A DNA stretch of 64,000 nucleotides from Chloroflexota bacterium (GTDB lineage: Bacteria > Chloroflexota > Anaerolineae > 4572-78 > J111). The stretch lies in contig BOKF01000011.1 in assembly GCA_016860845.1 (NCBI GenBank), forward strand, positions 124,001 through 188,000, read 5' to 3'. Below, in pieces: positions 1 to 8,523 of this stretch. Position 1 is the stretch's first letter. Each line of letters opens with the position of its first letter. The notes under the pieces were generated by a model. It made no database searches, was not told where the DNA came from, and saw only the letters and a program-made list of their open reading frames with translations. The position numbers were made by a program, and so were the translations under genes.

Positions 1-111
1 GGTGCTGGCCGCGCCCCTTCGGGCGTCCCCGAAGGGGGAAAGGGCGTGCTACTCTGCTACCTTTTCATTACCTGTGCCCGCCAGGGTATCACTGGACTTC
101 GCCTCTTCGCC

Positions 112-1266
112 TCACTTCTCTTCGCGCCCAATCACCTCCCGGGCAATGACAATCCGCTGGATGTGAGAGGTCCCTTCATAAATCTGCAAGCCCTTAATGT
201 CCCGGTAATGGCGCTCGACCGGATACTCGTTGGAGTAGCCCCGCCCACCGTGAATCAACACCGCCTCGGAGGCGGCCCGCACCGCCGCTTCGGTGGCAAA
301 AAGCTTGGCGATGGAGGTTTCGCGGGTGGTGGGTCTGCCCTGCTGCTTCAGCCAGGCCGCCCGATAGACCAGCAGGCGGGACGCCTCAACCTCAGCGGCC
401 ATGTCGGCGATGGTTGCCTGGATCATCTGAAAATCGCCAATCCGCTGGCCGAACTGCCGCCGCTGCCGGGCAAAACTGACGCAGGCGTCCAGGCAAGCCT
501 GGGCCACGCCCAGCGCCCCGGCGGCCACCCCCAGGCGGCCGTGATCCAGCGCCGACATCGCCACCTTGAACCCTTGCCCCGGCCCGCCCAGCAGCGCACT
601 TTTGGGCACGCGGCACTCTTCGAGAATAATCCGGGCGTGGTCGGAGGCGCGATGGCCCAACTCCTGGCCGGTCATCTTCTCGCGGCGAAAGCCCGGCGTC
701 TTTGGTTCGACCACAAAAGCGCAGATACCTTTGTGCCGGGCGGCGCGGTCATGGCTGGCAAAAACCAGGGCTACATCGGCCAGGTTGCCGTTGGTAATCC
801 AGATTTTCTCCCCGTTGAGCACATAGCTGTCCTCCTCTTCACGGGCCGTGCTTTCCATACCGGCCGCATCCGAGCCGGCGTTCGGCTCGGTCAGGCAGTA
901 GCAGCCGATCCACTCGCCGCTGGCCAGCCGGGGCAGGTAGCGCTGCTTCTGCTCGGCGCTACCCCAATCGGCCAGGCACAGCGAAACCAGCCCAGCATGA
1001 ACCGCCAGAAACCCCCGCACCGACGAATCCACCCGCCCCAACTCTTCATAAACCAGGGCAAAGCTGACATAATCCATCCCGGCGCCGCCGTACTCCGGCC
1101 CAATCGGCCCCGCCAGAAAGCCCAGTTCTCCCATCCGCCGCACCAGATGGGCTGGAAACTCCCCTTTTTCGTCCGCCTCGCGGGCCAGCGGCGCCACCTC
1201 TTCCTGGGCAAACTGCCGCGCCCGCGCTTGGATCTGTTGTTGGGCGGGGGTAAGTTCAAAGTTCAT
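112..1266 (-). CDS. acyl-CoA dehydrogenase
   Basis: A flavoprotein that introduces an alpha,beta double bond into an acyl-CoA and passes electrons to ETF. The 384-residue product is full length. It starts with the typical helical N-terminal domain, has the CLTEPNAGSDA and WITNG FAD/substrate motifs in the middle, and ends in a C-terminal helical domain with the QIYEGTSHIQR segment. The glutamate of that segment (YEGT) is in the position of the catalytic base in the short-chain and glutaryl-CoA-type branch. The start at 1266 is chosen because homologues begin near MNFELTPAQ; the upstream ATG at 1293 would add nine residues that run into a repeat hairpin. It follows the enoyl-CoA hydratase gene in the same orientation, which fits a beta-oxidation or aromatic side-chain role. 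The exact substrate cannot be read. Confidence 0.93.
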   Translation of the reverse strand: MNFELTPAQQQIQARARQFAQEEVAPLAREADEKGEFPAHLVRRMGELGFLAGPIGPEYGGAGMDYVSFALVYEELGRVDSSVRGFLAVHAGLVSLCLADWGSAEQKQRYLPRLASGEWIGCYCLTEPNAGSDAAGMESTAREEEDSYVLNGEKIWITNGNLADVALVFASHDRAARHKGICAFVVEPKTPGFRREKMTGQELGHRASDHARIILEECRVPKSALLGGPGQGFKVAMSALDHGRLGVAAGALGVAQACLDACVSFARQRRQFGQRIGDFQMIQATIADMAAEVEASRLLVYRAAWLKQQGRPTTRETSIAKLFATEAAVRAASEAVLIHGGRGYSNEYPVERHYRDIKGLQIYEGTSHIQRIVIAREVIGREEK

Positions 1267-1280
1267 AGGTGTCTCCAACA

Positions 1281-1344
1281 TGACGGCCGACAACCGGCCA
1301 CAGCTAATAATTCGGTGGTCGTCGGTCAGTGGTCAGCGGTCGTT
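1281..1344. repeat. intergenic word hairpin (GGTCAGTGGTCAG type)
   Basis: The gap between the dehydrogenase and hydratase genes holds tandem GGTC-containing words on its right side and partly complementary CCGAC/CCGGCC words on its left side. A related GGTCGGCGGTC word set lies inside the CoA-transferase gene near 18750. Confidence 0.5.
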
Positions 1345-2135
1345 TACCTTCCGCTAAATTTTGGCTCGACCTTTTCTTTAAATGCCTCGTAAAAAATCCG
1401 GTGATCCTGGCCCATCAGCAGCAAGGCCTGGGCCTGGGCTTCGCTTTCAATGGCTGAAACCAGGTCCATATGCCACTCGTTGTTGACCAGTCGCTTGGTC
1501 ATCGAAATGGCCAGCGTTGGGCCGTGCGCCAGGCGGCTGGCCCATTCCAAAGCTCTAGGCAGGAGTTCGGCGGGCGGGACGACGCGGTTAACCAAACCGT
1601 AACGTTCGGCAGTGGCCGCGTCAATCGCGTCACCCAACAGCAGCAGTTCCAGCGCCCGTCCCTGGCCGACCACACGCGGCAGCAGATAGGCCGCGCCCAT
1701 ATCCGCCCCGGTCAGGCCGACCTTGGTGAACAGAAAGGCGAATTTCATTCCCTCCGCCGCAATCCGTAAATCCGAGGCCAGGGCAATGACCGCCCCCGCT
1801 CCCGCCGTCGTGCCGTTGAGCGCCGCAATGATCGGCTTGTCCAGCAGCCGCATAGCCTGCACCACCGCCCCGGTCATGCGGGTGAAATCGAGATGGTCTT
1901 TTACATCTCGCTTGAGCAGTTCGCCAATGATGTCGTGGACATCCCCACCGGAGCAAAAGCCGCGTCCCTGGCCGGTCAGGACTAGGACCTTGACCGCATC
2001 GTCATAGCGCAGCGCCTCCAGCAGGTCCCGGAACTGGGCATACACCTCAAAAGTCAGTGCATTGAGCACATCGGGGCGGTTAAAGGTCAGGGTCGCGACG
2101 CCGTCATTCACTTCATACAGAAAATCGTAACTCAT
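1344..2135 (-). CDS. enoyl-CoA hydratase/isomerase family protein
   Basis: A crotonase-fold enzyme acting on an enoyl-CoA. The 263-residue length is normal. The N-terminal LTFNRPDVLNAL motif, the oxyanion-hole segment GRGFCSGGDV (near residues 58-67) and the second oxyanion glycine region GTTAGAGAV are all present. In the second catalytic loop the usual glutamate is not evident; the segment reads TGADMG, with an aspartate as in PaaG-type isomerases. It could therefore be a ring-opening isomerase or hydratase of aromatic catabolism rather than FadB-type; this is inference. It lies upstream of, and in the same direction as, the acyl-CoA dehydrogenase. Confidence 0.9.
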   Translation of the reverse strand: MSYDFLYEVNDGVATLTFNRPDVLNALTFEVYAQFRDLLEALRYDDAVKVLVLTGQGRGFCSGGDVHDIIGELLKRDVKDHLDFTRMTGAVVQAMRLLDKPIIAALNGTTAGAGAVIALASDLRIAAEGMKFAFLFTKVGLTGADMGAAYLLPRVVGQGRALELLLLGDAIDAATAERYGLVNRVVPPAELLPRALEWASRLAHGPTLAISMTKRLVNNEWHMDLVSAIESEAQAQALLLMGQDHRIFYEAFKEKVEPKFSGR

Positions 2136-2162
2136 ATCTCTACCCTCTCCCCTTTGATTATT

Positions 2163-2765
2163 TCAAGGCCCTGGTTTCGCCGTAATCACAACCCAATAAT
2201 ATAAATACTCACTGTTTGGGTTATAAGCATAACCAATGCCGTATTCGGTCTGCTCGGCAAAGAAGGAATTCAGGCCAAGCAACTGCGTCCGGTGGGGGAT
2301 CGAACCCATCCACTGCTGCCAGGTGGTGGCAGCAGTCGGGAAACCTGCTGCAATCGACTCGATGTTGTTGCCATCAAGCGCGGGGCTGTAGTAAGAGGGC
2401 AGCACATAACCAGCCTGGCGAACCAGATAATTTGGTCCGAAACCCTCCGGAGTGGTATGGTCAAAGTAGTCCCGCTGGGCCATATCCGTGGCTCTTTGAC
2501 GGGCGACTTGAGCCAGGATCGGATGGCAGGAGAAAGAGACACGCTGTTGATTGGCATCGTTTAGCAGCAGGTTGGCCAGCGCTTGTTCTTCAGGGCTTAG
2601 CGGACAAGCCGGCTTGATGATGATAGGTAAGAATAACTGTTTATCTAAAGAACCTTGCGCGATCACCCGCTCAGCCAACGAGGTGGCGCTTACAATCACT
2701 GCCCCCAGGAGGGTTAGACAGAGAAATAACTGCTGGAACTTATTTCTGTTCCATGGCTTGATCAT
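2163..2765 (-). CDS. CAP/SCP-domain secreted protein
   Basis: A secreted or membrane-anchored protein of the CAP (SCP/PR1) superfamily. An N-terminal hydrophobic segment (FLCLTLLGAVIVSATSLA) acts as signal or anchor. The CAP core follows from about residue 55: LLLNDANQQRVSFSCHPILAQVARQRATDMAQRDYFDHTTPEG is recognisable in pieces, with YFDHTTPEG as the CAP1-type motif, and IGYAYNPNSEYLYYWVVITA forms the C-terminal strand. The gene ends 27 bp before the hydratase start. An AAGGAG at 2779-2784 lies 13 nt upstream of this ATG; a TTG at 2768 is equally possible. Molecular function in bacteria is generally unknown. Confidence 0.82.
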   Translation of the reverse strand: MIKPWNRNKFQQLFLCLTLLGAVIVSATSLAERVIAQGSLDKQLFLPIIIKPACPLSPEEQALANLLLNDANQQRVSFSCHPILAQVARQRATDMAQRDYFDHTTPEGFGPNYLVRQAGYVLPSYYSPALDGNNIESIAAGFPTAATTWQQWMGSIPHRTQLLGLNSFFAEQTEYGIGYAYNPNSEYLYYWVVITAKPGP

Positions 2766-2858
2766 CAAGTGATATAGACTCCTTATCCTCAAACGTTTTG
2801 CGTGTTGCGTCTTTCGTTAATTCTTACGAAAGACGCAGGACATTCCACATCTCACCTT

Positions 2859-3644
2859 TCAGGCCATCACCGTTCCCCCATCCACATTGATGGCCTGGCC
2901 GGTGATGCCATAACTGGTATCCTGGGCCAGAAAAACGACCAATGCGGCAATCTCGTTCGGGTTAATGAGGCGCTGCTGCGGACTCGTCTTCTCTAACGAC
3001 TGTCGAGCTTGGGCCTCACTCATCCCGGTCCGGGCAACAATGTTGTCAATCGTCGCCTGGGTCATCGGCGTATCCACGTAGCCCGGACAGACGGTATTGA
3101 CCGTAATCTGGTAGGGGGCTAACTCCAGGGCCAGGCTGCGGGTCAGGCCCAGCACACCATGCTTGGCCGCCGTATAAGCGGCAATATAACGCCCACCAAC
3201 TTTGGCCGCCGTCGAAGCGATGGTCATAATCCGGCCCCAGCGCTGCTCGACCATTGCCGGCACAAAGGCTTTGGTCACATAGTAAACGCTGGTCAGGTTG
3301 AGCAGCAGCATGCGCTGCCACAACTCGTCGGGATGGTTGAGAAATTTGTGGCTCGCGCCGCCACCGGCATTATTAACCAGGATATCAATCCCGCCTAAAC
3401 CCGCCTGCACCGCCGCCGCCAGCCGCTCGACCTGGATCGGGTCGGTCACATCGCTTGATACGGCCAGGCTGCGCCGGCCCAGCGCGCGAATTTGCTCGGC
3501 GACCTGCTCCAGCTCGGTCTCGCTACGAGCCGTCACCGCCACATCGGCCCCGGCCTGAGCCAGGGCCAGGGCAATGCTCTGGCCAATCCCCCGGCTCGCC
3601 CCGGTTACAACAGCCCGCCGGCCGGCCAAAACTAATTTGTCCAT
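2859..3644 (-). CDS. short-chain dehydrogenase/reductase (FabG/3-hydroxybutyrate dehydrogenase-like)
   Basis: An NAD(P)-dependent oxidoreductase of the classical SDR family, 261 residues. The cofactor motif VTGASRGIGQSIA is near residues 14-26, NNAG near 91-94, and the catalytic YTAAK is followed by the usual NTVCPGYVDTPM. The C-terminal region resembles D-3-hydroxybutyrate dehydrogenases, but this is not decisive. It sits among acyl-CoA enzymes on the same strand, so a hydroxyacyl or alicyclic alcohol substrate is plausible. A 3663-3731 hairpin separates it from the upstream OYE gene. Confidence 0.9.
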   Translation of the reverse strand: MDKLVLAGRRAVVTGASRGIGQSIALALAQAGADVAVTARSETELEQVAEQIRALGRRSLAVSSDVTDPIQVERLAAAVQAGLGGIDILVNNAGGGASHKFLNHPDELWQRMLLLNLTSVYYVTKAFVPAMVEQRWGRIMTIASTAAKVGGRYIAAYTAAKHGVLGLTRSLALELAPYQITVNTVCPGYVDTPMTQATIDNIVARTGMSEAQARQSLEKTSPQQRLINPNEIAALVVFLAQDTSYGITGQAINVDGGTVMA

Positions 3645-3662
3645 ATTATCTCATTTACCTCA

Positions 3663-3731
3663 GGTCCACAGATTGACACGGATATGCACAGATAATTTTT
3701 ATCTGCGTCTATCTGTGTTCATCTGTGGACC
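3663..3731. repeat. intergenic hairpin (CACAGAT word)
   Basis: Perfect 11-bp outer arms, GGTCCACAGAT at 3663 and ATCTGTGGACC at 3721, enclose further CAGAT/ATCTG words on each side. The 23657-23719 element uses the same word. Confidence 0.75.
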
Positions 3732-3732
3732 C

Positions 3733-5259
3733 TTAAGCTGTGTAACCCATCTGCGCTTCAACTTCGCCATTCAGGCGCAGCGAGTCCCCAGCAATCGGCA
3801 TGGGCAGCGGAACTTCAACAACTGCCGTATTGGATGGCTCGGAGCGATTTCCGGCGAAGTCATAGGCTTTGATCTGGTAGGCGTAGGTGTTGCCGGCCAG
3901 GGCATAATCATCGGCGTGGCGGGTCGTGGTCGCCGAGGTGAGGTGAACAAAACGCCCGCCATTCACCGCCCGGAAAATTTCGTAGCCGTAGACGCCCTGC
4001 GGGTCCACCGCCCGCTCCCAGGCCAGCAGCACCCGGCCGTTGACCTGCCGGGTCGCCTGGAGCTGGCCGCCGCGGGCCCAGGTGGGTGGCGATTCATCCC
4101 CCACCGCGGGTGGGTCTGGCGGGTGCAGCCCTTGTTTCAACCAGAGAGTACACTTGACCTGTTTGAAGTTCTCGTCCAGGGCCTTGCAAACATTGCCGTA
4201 GACACAGCGCACAATCCGCCCCTCTTGGCCCAGCCGGGCCTTCTTGGGCCAGTCGGGGTCGGCCAGCAGGGCGCGGGCAAAGCCGGCGATGTCGGCCTGG
4301 CTTCGCTGCAAGATTTCTTCGGCGGCTTGGGGCATTGGGATTTTGCCGGTCGTGACGATGGGGGTTGGGTAGCCGTGGGCATTGACAAAGGCTTTGATCC
4401 CGGCAGCCAGATAAACATTCGCCCCGTCCTGGTACTCGGCAGGTGGCATGGTCCGGTCGCCGCTGTAGCCGGTGTAGGGATAGAGCGGCTCACCCTCCTT
4501 TTTGACCGCATCCTCGAACTTGCCTCCGGCGGAGATGCTGATGTAATCCACGCCAAGCTGAGCCATGCGCAGGGCCATGTATTTCGACTCTGACAGCCCG
4601 TAGCCGCTCTTGATACATTCCTCGCCGTCAAAGCGCACGCCAATCGGAAAGTCAGGCCCAACCTGCCGGCGCACCTGGAGGATGACCTCGGTCATGGCCC
4701 GCATGCGGGTTTCCAGGCTGCGCCCTCCGTATTCGTCGCTGCGGGCATTGTGTTTGGAAAGGAAAGAGGACATGGTGTAGGCATGGGCCATGTGCAGTTC
4801 GACGGCGTCATAGCCAGCCTCACGCGTGCGGGCGGCGGCCTCGCCGTACTGCTGCACGATCAAGTGGATGTCGTCGTGGCTCAACATATCCACCGTTTGC
4901 CGCCAGCCGCTGCGGGCAATTTTCAAGAAATGGATGATTTGGAGAGCGACCTTGCTGTGGCTTTCGGCGTGGATGCGCCGGGCCAACTCCTGATGGCCGG
5001 GAACAAAAGAGGCGTCGCTGAGCCGCAGCAGCGGCCCACTTTTGGCCCCGTGGACCGCTGTTGCCTCGACGACAATCAAGCCGGTTTCACCCCGGGCAAA
5101 GCGCGTGTAGCGGTCAATGATGGGCTGGTTAACGTAGCCATCCTCGCCCGATAAACGCGTGACCATCGCCGTGAGCAGAATCCGGTTTTCGAGCCGCATC
5201 GTGTTAATTTGGATGGGTTCGAATAACTTGAAGCCTTCCAAATCCCCCTCAACAATCAT
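3733..5259 (-). CDS. NADH:flavin oxidoreductase (OYE family) with C-terminal fibronectin-III-like domain
   Basis: An FMN-dependent TIM-barrel enzyme of the Old Yellow Enzyme/2,4-dienoyl-CoA reductase group. The barrel spans about residues 10-380, with AYDAVELHMAHAYTMSSFLS and the SDEYGGSLE-like segment RSDEYGGRSLETR as diagnostic motifs. It lacks the FeS/FAD domains of dienoyl-CoA reductase. After a proline-rich linker, about 100 C-terminal residues look like a fibronectin type III domain (VLLAWERAV, GYEIFRAV, YAYQIKAYDFAGNRSEPS). The start at 5259 forms an ATGA overlap with the stop of the upstream SH3 gene, so the two are translationally coupled. FnIII domains are unusual on a cytoplasmic flavoenzyme. 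The substrate is unknown. Confidence 0.85.
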   Translation of the reverse strand: MIVEGDLEGFKLFEPIQINTMRLENRILLTAMVTRLSGEDGYVNQPIIDRYTRFARGETGLIVVEATAVHGAKSGPLLRLSDASFVPGHQELARRIHAESHSKVALQIIHFLKIARSGWRQTVDMLSHDDIHLIVQQYGEAAARTREAGYDAVELHMAHAYTMSSFLSKHNARSDEYGGRSLETRMRAMTEVILQVRRQVGPDFPIGVRFDGEECIKSGYGLSESKYMALRMAQLGVDYISISAGGKFEDAVKKEGEPLYPYTGYSGDRTMPPAEYQDGANVYLAAGIKAFVNAHGYPTPIVTTGKIPMPQAAEEILQRSQADIAGFARALLADPDWPKKARLGQEGRIVRCVYGNVCKALDENFKQVKCTLWLKQGLHPPDPPAVGDESPPTWARGGQLQATRQVNGRVLLAWERAVDPQGVYGYEIFRAVNGGRFVHLTSATTTRHADDYALAGNTYAYQIKAYDFAGNRSEPSNTAVVEVPLPMPIAGDSLRLNGEVEAQMGYTA

Positions 5260-6014
5260 TTCATGGCCGGATCGCACCCGGTGACTCCGCGACCGGGTGA
5301 CTGGCCTAGCGTCCCTGTCCAGACAATTTCACCCTTTTGAAACAGTTGCATGGCCTGGCCAAAAGGCAAAGTCTCCGCACCCCCTTCAAACCGAGCGATG
5401 GGGTTTTCACGAATCAGGGCGAGCGAACCGCCGCTGTATTTGAACAAAACATTATCGCTGCCCATCACAAAATCCCCGGCATGCGGCCCGACCACATTGC
5501 CCTCTTGCAGCGCAATCAGATTATTAATCCCGGCATGAGAGGCGCAGGTAAAACTTTGCGGATTGTGCAGCACCAGGGGGATGAGGGTGAGCACCTCATT
5601 GACCTTGGGATTGTTCACGTCGAAGGGCAGCGCTGGCGCTTCGACCACCGGCAGGCCGGCCAACTGAGCCTGGTCAATTTTTACCAAAGCTGCATCAGCC
5701 GTCACCCAGACCTGCTCCGCGGCATTAGACTTTATCCGCAGCCAGGTGCTGTCCTCAGTCCGGCCAATCACCGTAACCTCGCTGTTAGCCGGCACGCTGC
5801 CGACCACAGCATAGAACGTACCCGGTCCACTGCGCAGATTGACCTGACTGAGGGTCGTCGCCTTCATTTCGGCGGCGGGAGGTGAGGCAATCGCTTCCGT
5901 CGTCGCCGGAACGGGCGGCTTGGCGATGCTACACGCTTTTGAATTGAACAAAACGAGCAGCAGAACAATCAAAACCAGAGCCACAATGATACCAACGGTC
6001 TGTTTCTGTTTCAT
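5256..6014 (-). CDS. membrane-anchored bacterial SH3-domain protein
   Basis: A 252-residue protein with one N-terminal transmembrane segment (about residues 7-24) and a short proline/alanine-rich spacer. A bacterial SH3 (SH3b) domain follows at about residues 53-112, with the diagnostic VNLRSGPGTFYAVVGSV and WLRIK segments. The C-terminal 120 residues contain two cysteines (FTCAS, VTGCDP) and match no family I recognise. It likely faces outside the membrane and binds cell-wall or protein ligands. Its stop overlaps the OYE start by 4 bp. A candidate -10 (TATAAT, minus strand) lies at 6198-6203. Confidence 0.75.
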   Translation of the reverse strand: MKQKQTVGIIVALVLIVLLLVLFNSKACSIAKPPVPATTEAIASPPAAEMKATTLSQVNLRSGPGTFYAVVGSVPANSEVTVIGRTEDSTWLRIKSNAAEQVWVTADAALVKIDQAQLAGLPVVEAPALPFDVNNPKVNEVLTLIPLVLHNPQSFTCASHAGINNLIALQEGNVVGPHAGDFVMGSDNVLFKYSGGSLALIRENPIARFEGGAETLPFGQAMQLFQKGEIVWTGTLGQSPGRGVTGCDPAMK

Positions 6015-6197
6015 GGGGTCCTCCTGAAAAGGTAAAAGTAATTTGTAGAAACTCTGATAAAGAAGGAGTGATTTTTAGGCCAAAGATGCTTTGACCTACC
6101 GACGGAAACGATTCAATTGTCAGGCCAGAGAAAAGTGGGGGTAACTGCTCCTTTCAGAAACGAAAAGACTTCACCGGACTACGCAAACCTAAATTAA

Positions 6198-6203
6198 ATT
6201 ATA
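6198..6203 (-). promoter_or_regulatory. candidate -10 element for the SH3-OYE operon
   Basis: A perfect TATAAT on the minus strand in the 6015-6266 gap. No convincing -35 lies at 16-18 bp, so this is weak evidence. The rest of the gap shows no gene. Confidence 0.35.
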
Positions 6204-6266
6204 CCTAAAAATTGGCAGAGGTGAATTGCCGGGCTAAAAATTTGCACCCAAAACCGCTGCTGGATT

Positions 6267-8453
6267 TCAGTCGCCAAGAGATAAAGGATGCATAAGACAC
6301 AAGTCGGCCCGCCCGGCAGCGAGGATAGTATTGACCTCGTCGGTGGTGGTTAAATAGCCGCCGACCATCGTCGCTATCCCGGCTTTGCTGTGCAGCCAGT
6401 CGCTGAACGGGGTCAGAAAACCGGGACTGTAGGCAAGGTGAGCCTCCGGCGTTGTCTGGCCGGCCAGGACCTCAATCAAGTCACAGCCCTGGGCCTTGAG
6501 CGCCTGGGCGGCCTGGACCGCCTCAGCCAGCTCAAAACCTCCGGCCAGGCCATCGGTCACATTCAGGGCAACACTGAGCGGCTTATCCTCCGGCCACACC
6601 GCCCGGACAGCGGCGAACAGCTCAAGCGGGAAGCGCAGCCGGTTTTCCAAAGAGCCGCCGTACTCGTCCTCACGCCGGTTGGTTAGCGGTGAGAGGAAGC
6701 TGGCCAGCAGATAACCGTGGCCAAAATGGAGGTGCAGCCAATCGAATCCGGCTTCGTGGGCCAGTTGCGCCGCCCGCACAAAATCACTACAAACCTTCTC
6801 CATGTCCGTCCGCTCCATCGCTTTGGGGAGTTGGTTATGCGGCGTATACGGCAGCGCCGAGGCCGACAGCAGCGGCCAGTTACCGGCCCGCAGGGGCCGG
6901 TCGAGGCCCTCCTGGCGAGGCCGGGTGGAACCACGGCGTCCAGCGTGATTCAATTGGAGCGCCACTTTCGCCGGGGAGTTGGCGTGGATGAAATCCGTCA
7001 TCTGCCGCCATGCGGCCCCATGTTCAGGGCGATACATGCCGACATCGCCAGGAGTAATTCGCCCTTCGGCTGAGATGGCGGCGGGTTCGGTCATGATCAG
7101 GCCTGCACCCCCCAGGGCCAGACGGTGAAGTTGGGCGGCGAGGGTTGGGCTGAGCAGGCCGTCAGCAGCGGTATAGGTTGGTGAGGGCGACAGGACAATG
7201 CGGTTAGCCAAAATCAGGTCGCGCAGTTTGTACGGATTAAAGAGCGGCGGGGGCGCAATCAACCTCCCCCCCCCCTTCTCCCCCCTTAAAGGGGGGGGAG
7301 TTGAGGGGGGGGTCGCAAACCAGCGGTCAACTGCTTCCACAAAGTGGGGGTCGCGCTGCCGCAGATTGTCATAACCCAGCCGGCCGCTGCGGCTCATCAA
7401 ATGGAAGGTGAACTGCAACGGCTCAAGGTTCAACGTGCGGGCGATGTTTTCAAAGTAGACCCGGCTCTCGCGGGCCGCTTCTTGCAGCGCTTCGACCTTG
7501 GGCCGGCGCTCCAATTCGTACTCGGACAGCGCCGTGGTGACATCGTCGTGCTGCTCAAAGGCATTTGCCAGCGCGATAGCATCCTCCATGGCCAGCTTGG
7601 TGCCGGAACCAATCGAAAAGTGGGCCGTGTGGGCGGCATCGCCCAGCAGCACGATATTCCCGTGCCGCCAGGTTTTATTTTTGACGGTGAGAAAATTGAC
7701 CCAGAGCGAGTGGTTGGAAAGGAGATGCGCCTGGCCCAAATCCTGGGCAAAGAGCTTTTCGCAGTAGGCAATACTGTCGGCTTCGCTGGCCCCATCCAGA
7801 CCGGCCCGCTGCCATACTTCTTCCTCACATTCAACGATAAAGGTCCCGGTTGTACCATCGAAGGGATAGGCGTGAACCTGGAACAGGCCATGCTCATTTT
7901 CCCTAAAGATGAAGGTAAAGGAGTCCAACACTTTGGTGGTGCCAAACCAGATAAATTTCGACTTACCGATATCCAAATCAGGTTTAAAAACGTGGGCATA
8001 CGTTTTGCGGGTCAGGCTGTTGACGCCGTCGGCGGCCACAACCAGATCGAAATCGTCGGCGCCTGCTACGGCGGGCAGTTGGGCCAGGTCGGTTATGTCG
8101 GACTGGAAGATCATTTTAATGCCCAACTCCCGGCAGCGTTCCTGCAAAATGTTCAACAGAACACGTCGAGACATCCCGGCAAAAACGTTGCCGCCGATGC
8201 GGATGACCTCATCCTGATAGTGAACGTCAATGGCTTCCCACAACACAAACTGGTCGGTGATCTCTTTGTAACTCTTGGGGTCGGCCTCGCGGAACGAGGC
8301 CAGAGTCCGGTCAGAAAAGACAACTCCCCAACCGTAAGTGGCATTGGCCGGATTTCGCTCGATGAGGGTAATGTCGTGGGCGGGATGGGCTTTTTTGAGC
8401 AAGATACCAAAATACAAACCGGCGGGGCCGCCGCCGAGGATGAGGACTTTCAT
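6267..8453 (-). CDS. bifunctional FAD monooxygenase / OYE-type reductase (2-aminobenzoyl-CoA monooxygenase/reductase or salicylyl-CoA 5-hydroxylase-like)
   Basis: A natural two-domain fusion of 728 residues. Residues 1-390 are a FAD-dependent aromatic hydroxylase with LILGGGPAGLYFG near the N-terminus, the VVFSDRTLASF segment typical of salicylyl/anthraniloyl-CoA hydroxylases, and the GDAAHTAHFSIGSGTKLAMED FAD loop. Residues from about 420 on are an OYE TIM barrel (LQLNHAGRRGST, FDWLHLHFGHGYLLASFLSP, EDEYGGSLENR). In Azoarcus-type enzymes this pair hydroxylates and then reduces an aromatic CoA ester. The linker is encoded by a C/G homopolymer palindrome (7264-7312). The C-terminus ends soon after GRADLCLM, somewhat short. 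The start MKVLIL at 8453 replaces an ATG at 8507 that lies in a repeat. Confidence 0.88.
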   Translation of the reverse strand: MKVLILGGGPAGLYFGILLKKAHPAHDITLIERNPANATYGWGVVFSDRTLASFREADPKSYKEITDQFVLWEAIDVHYQDEVIRIGGNVFAGMSRRVLLNILQERCRELGIKMIFQSDITDLAQLPAVAGADDFDLVVAADGVNSLTRKTYAHVFKPDLDIGKSKFIWFGTTKVLDSFTFIFRENEHGLFQVHAYPFDGTTGTFIVECEEEVWQRAGLDGASEADSIAYCEKLFAQDLGQAHLLSNHSLWVNFLTVKNKTWRHGNIVLLGDAAHTAHFSIGSGTKLAMEDAIALANAFEQHDDVTTALSEYELERRPKVEALQEAARESRVYFENIARTLNLEPLQFTFHLMSRSGRLGYDNLRQRDPHFVEAVDRWFATPPSTPPPLRGEKGGGRLIAPPPLFNPYKLRDLILANRIVLSPSPTYTAADGLLSPTLAAQLHRLALGGAGLIMTEPAAISAEGRITPGDVGMYRPEHGAAWRQMTDFIHANSPAKVALQLNHAGRRGSTRPRQEGLDRPLRAGNWPLLSASALPYTPHNQLPKAMERTDMEKVCSDFVRAAQLAHEAGFDWLHLHFGHGYLLASFLSPLTNRREDEYGGSLENRLRFPLELFAAVRAVWPEDKPLSVALNVTDGLAGGFELAEAVQAAQALKAQGCDLIEVLAGQTTPEAHLAYSPGFLTPFSDWLHSKAGIATMVGGYLTTTDEVNTILAAGRADLCLMHPLSLGD
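7264..7312. repeat. in-frame C/G-rich palindromic insert inside the monooxygenase-reductase gene
   Basis: Runs of C are followed by TTAAA and runs of G, giving a self-complementary block inside the coding sequence. On the coding strand it reads as proline/glycine-rich residues (TPPSTPPPLRGEKGGGR) exactly between the two enzyme domains. Homopolymer tracts of this length are also error-prone in sequencing. Confidence 0.7.
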
Positions 8454-8479
8454 ACATAATCTCTCAGTTTTAGATAATT

Positions 8480-8523
8480 GTGATATGTGATGCGCAAAAT
8501 CTCTCACGTATCACGCATCACGC
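8480..8523. repeat. intergenic hairpin (GTGATGCG word)
   Basis: GTGATATGTGATGCG on the left is mirrored by CGTATCACGCATCACGC on the right, in the gap between the LLM enzyme and the bifunctional monooxygenase. Confidence 0.65.

Noticed and set aside
46..1392. 448-codon plus-strand open frame opposite the acyl-CoA dehydrogenase
   Set aside because: It is the antisense shadow of a well supported gene. Its translation is low-complexity Gly/Arg/Pro-rich and matches no family. The same applies to the long frames at 7344-8459 (+), 31536-32639 (-), 39894-40790 (-) and 47608-48447 (-).
3574..4593. 339-codon plus-strand frame across the SDR start and OYE gene
   Set aside because: It overlaps two recognised minus-strand genes and a repeat hairpin and has no protein signature.
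6267..6300. Frameshift truncating the C-terminus of the bifunctional monooxygenase-reductase
   Set aside because: The bases after the stop do not resume OYE sequence in any frame, and GRADLCLM near the end fits the family, so the protein is treated as complete.
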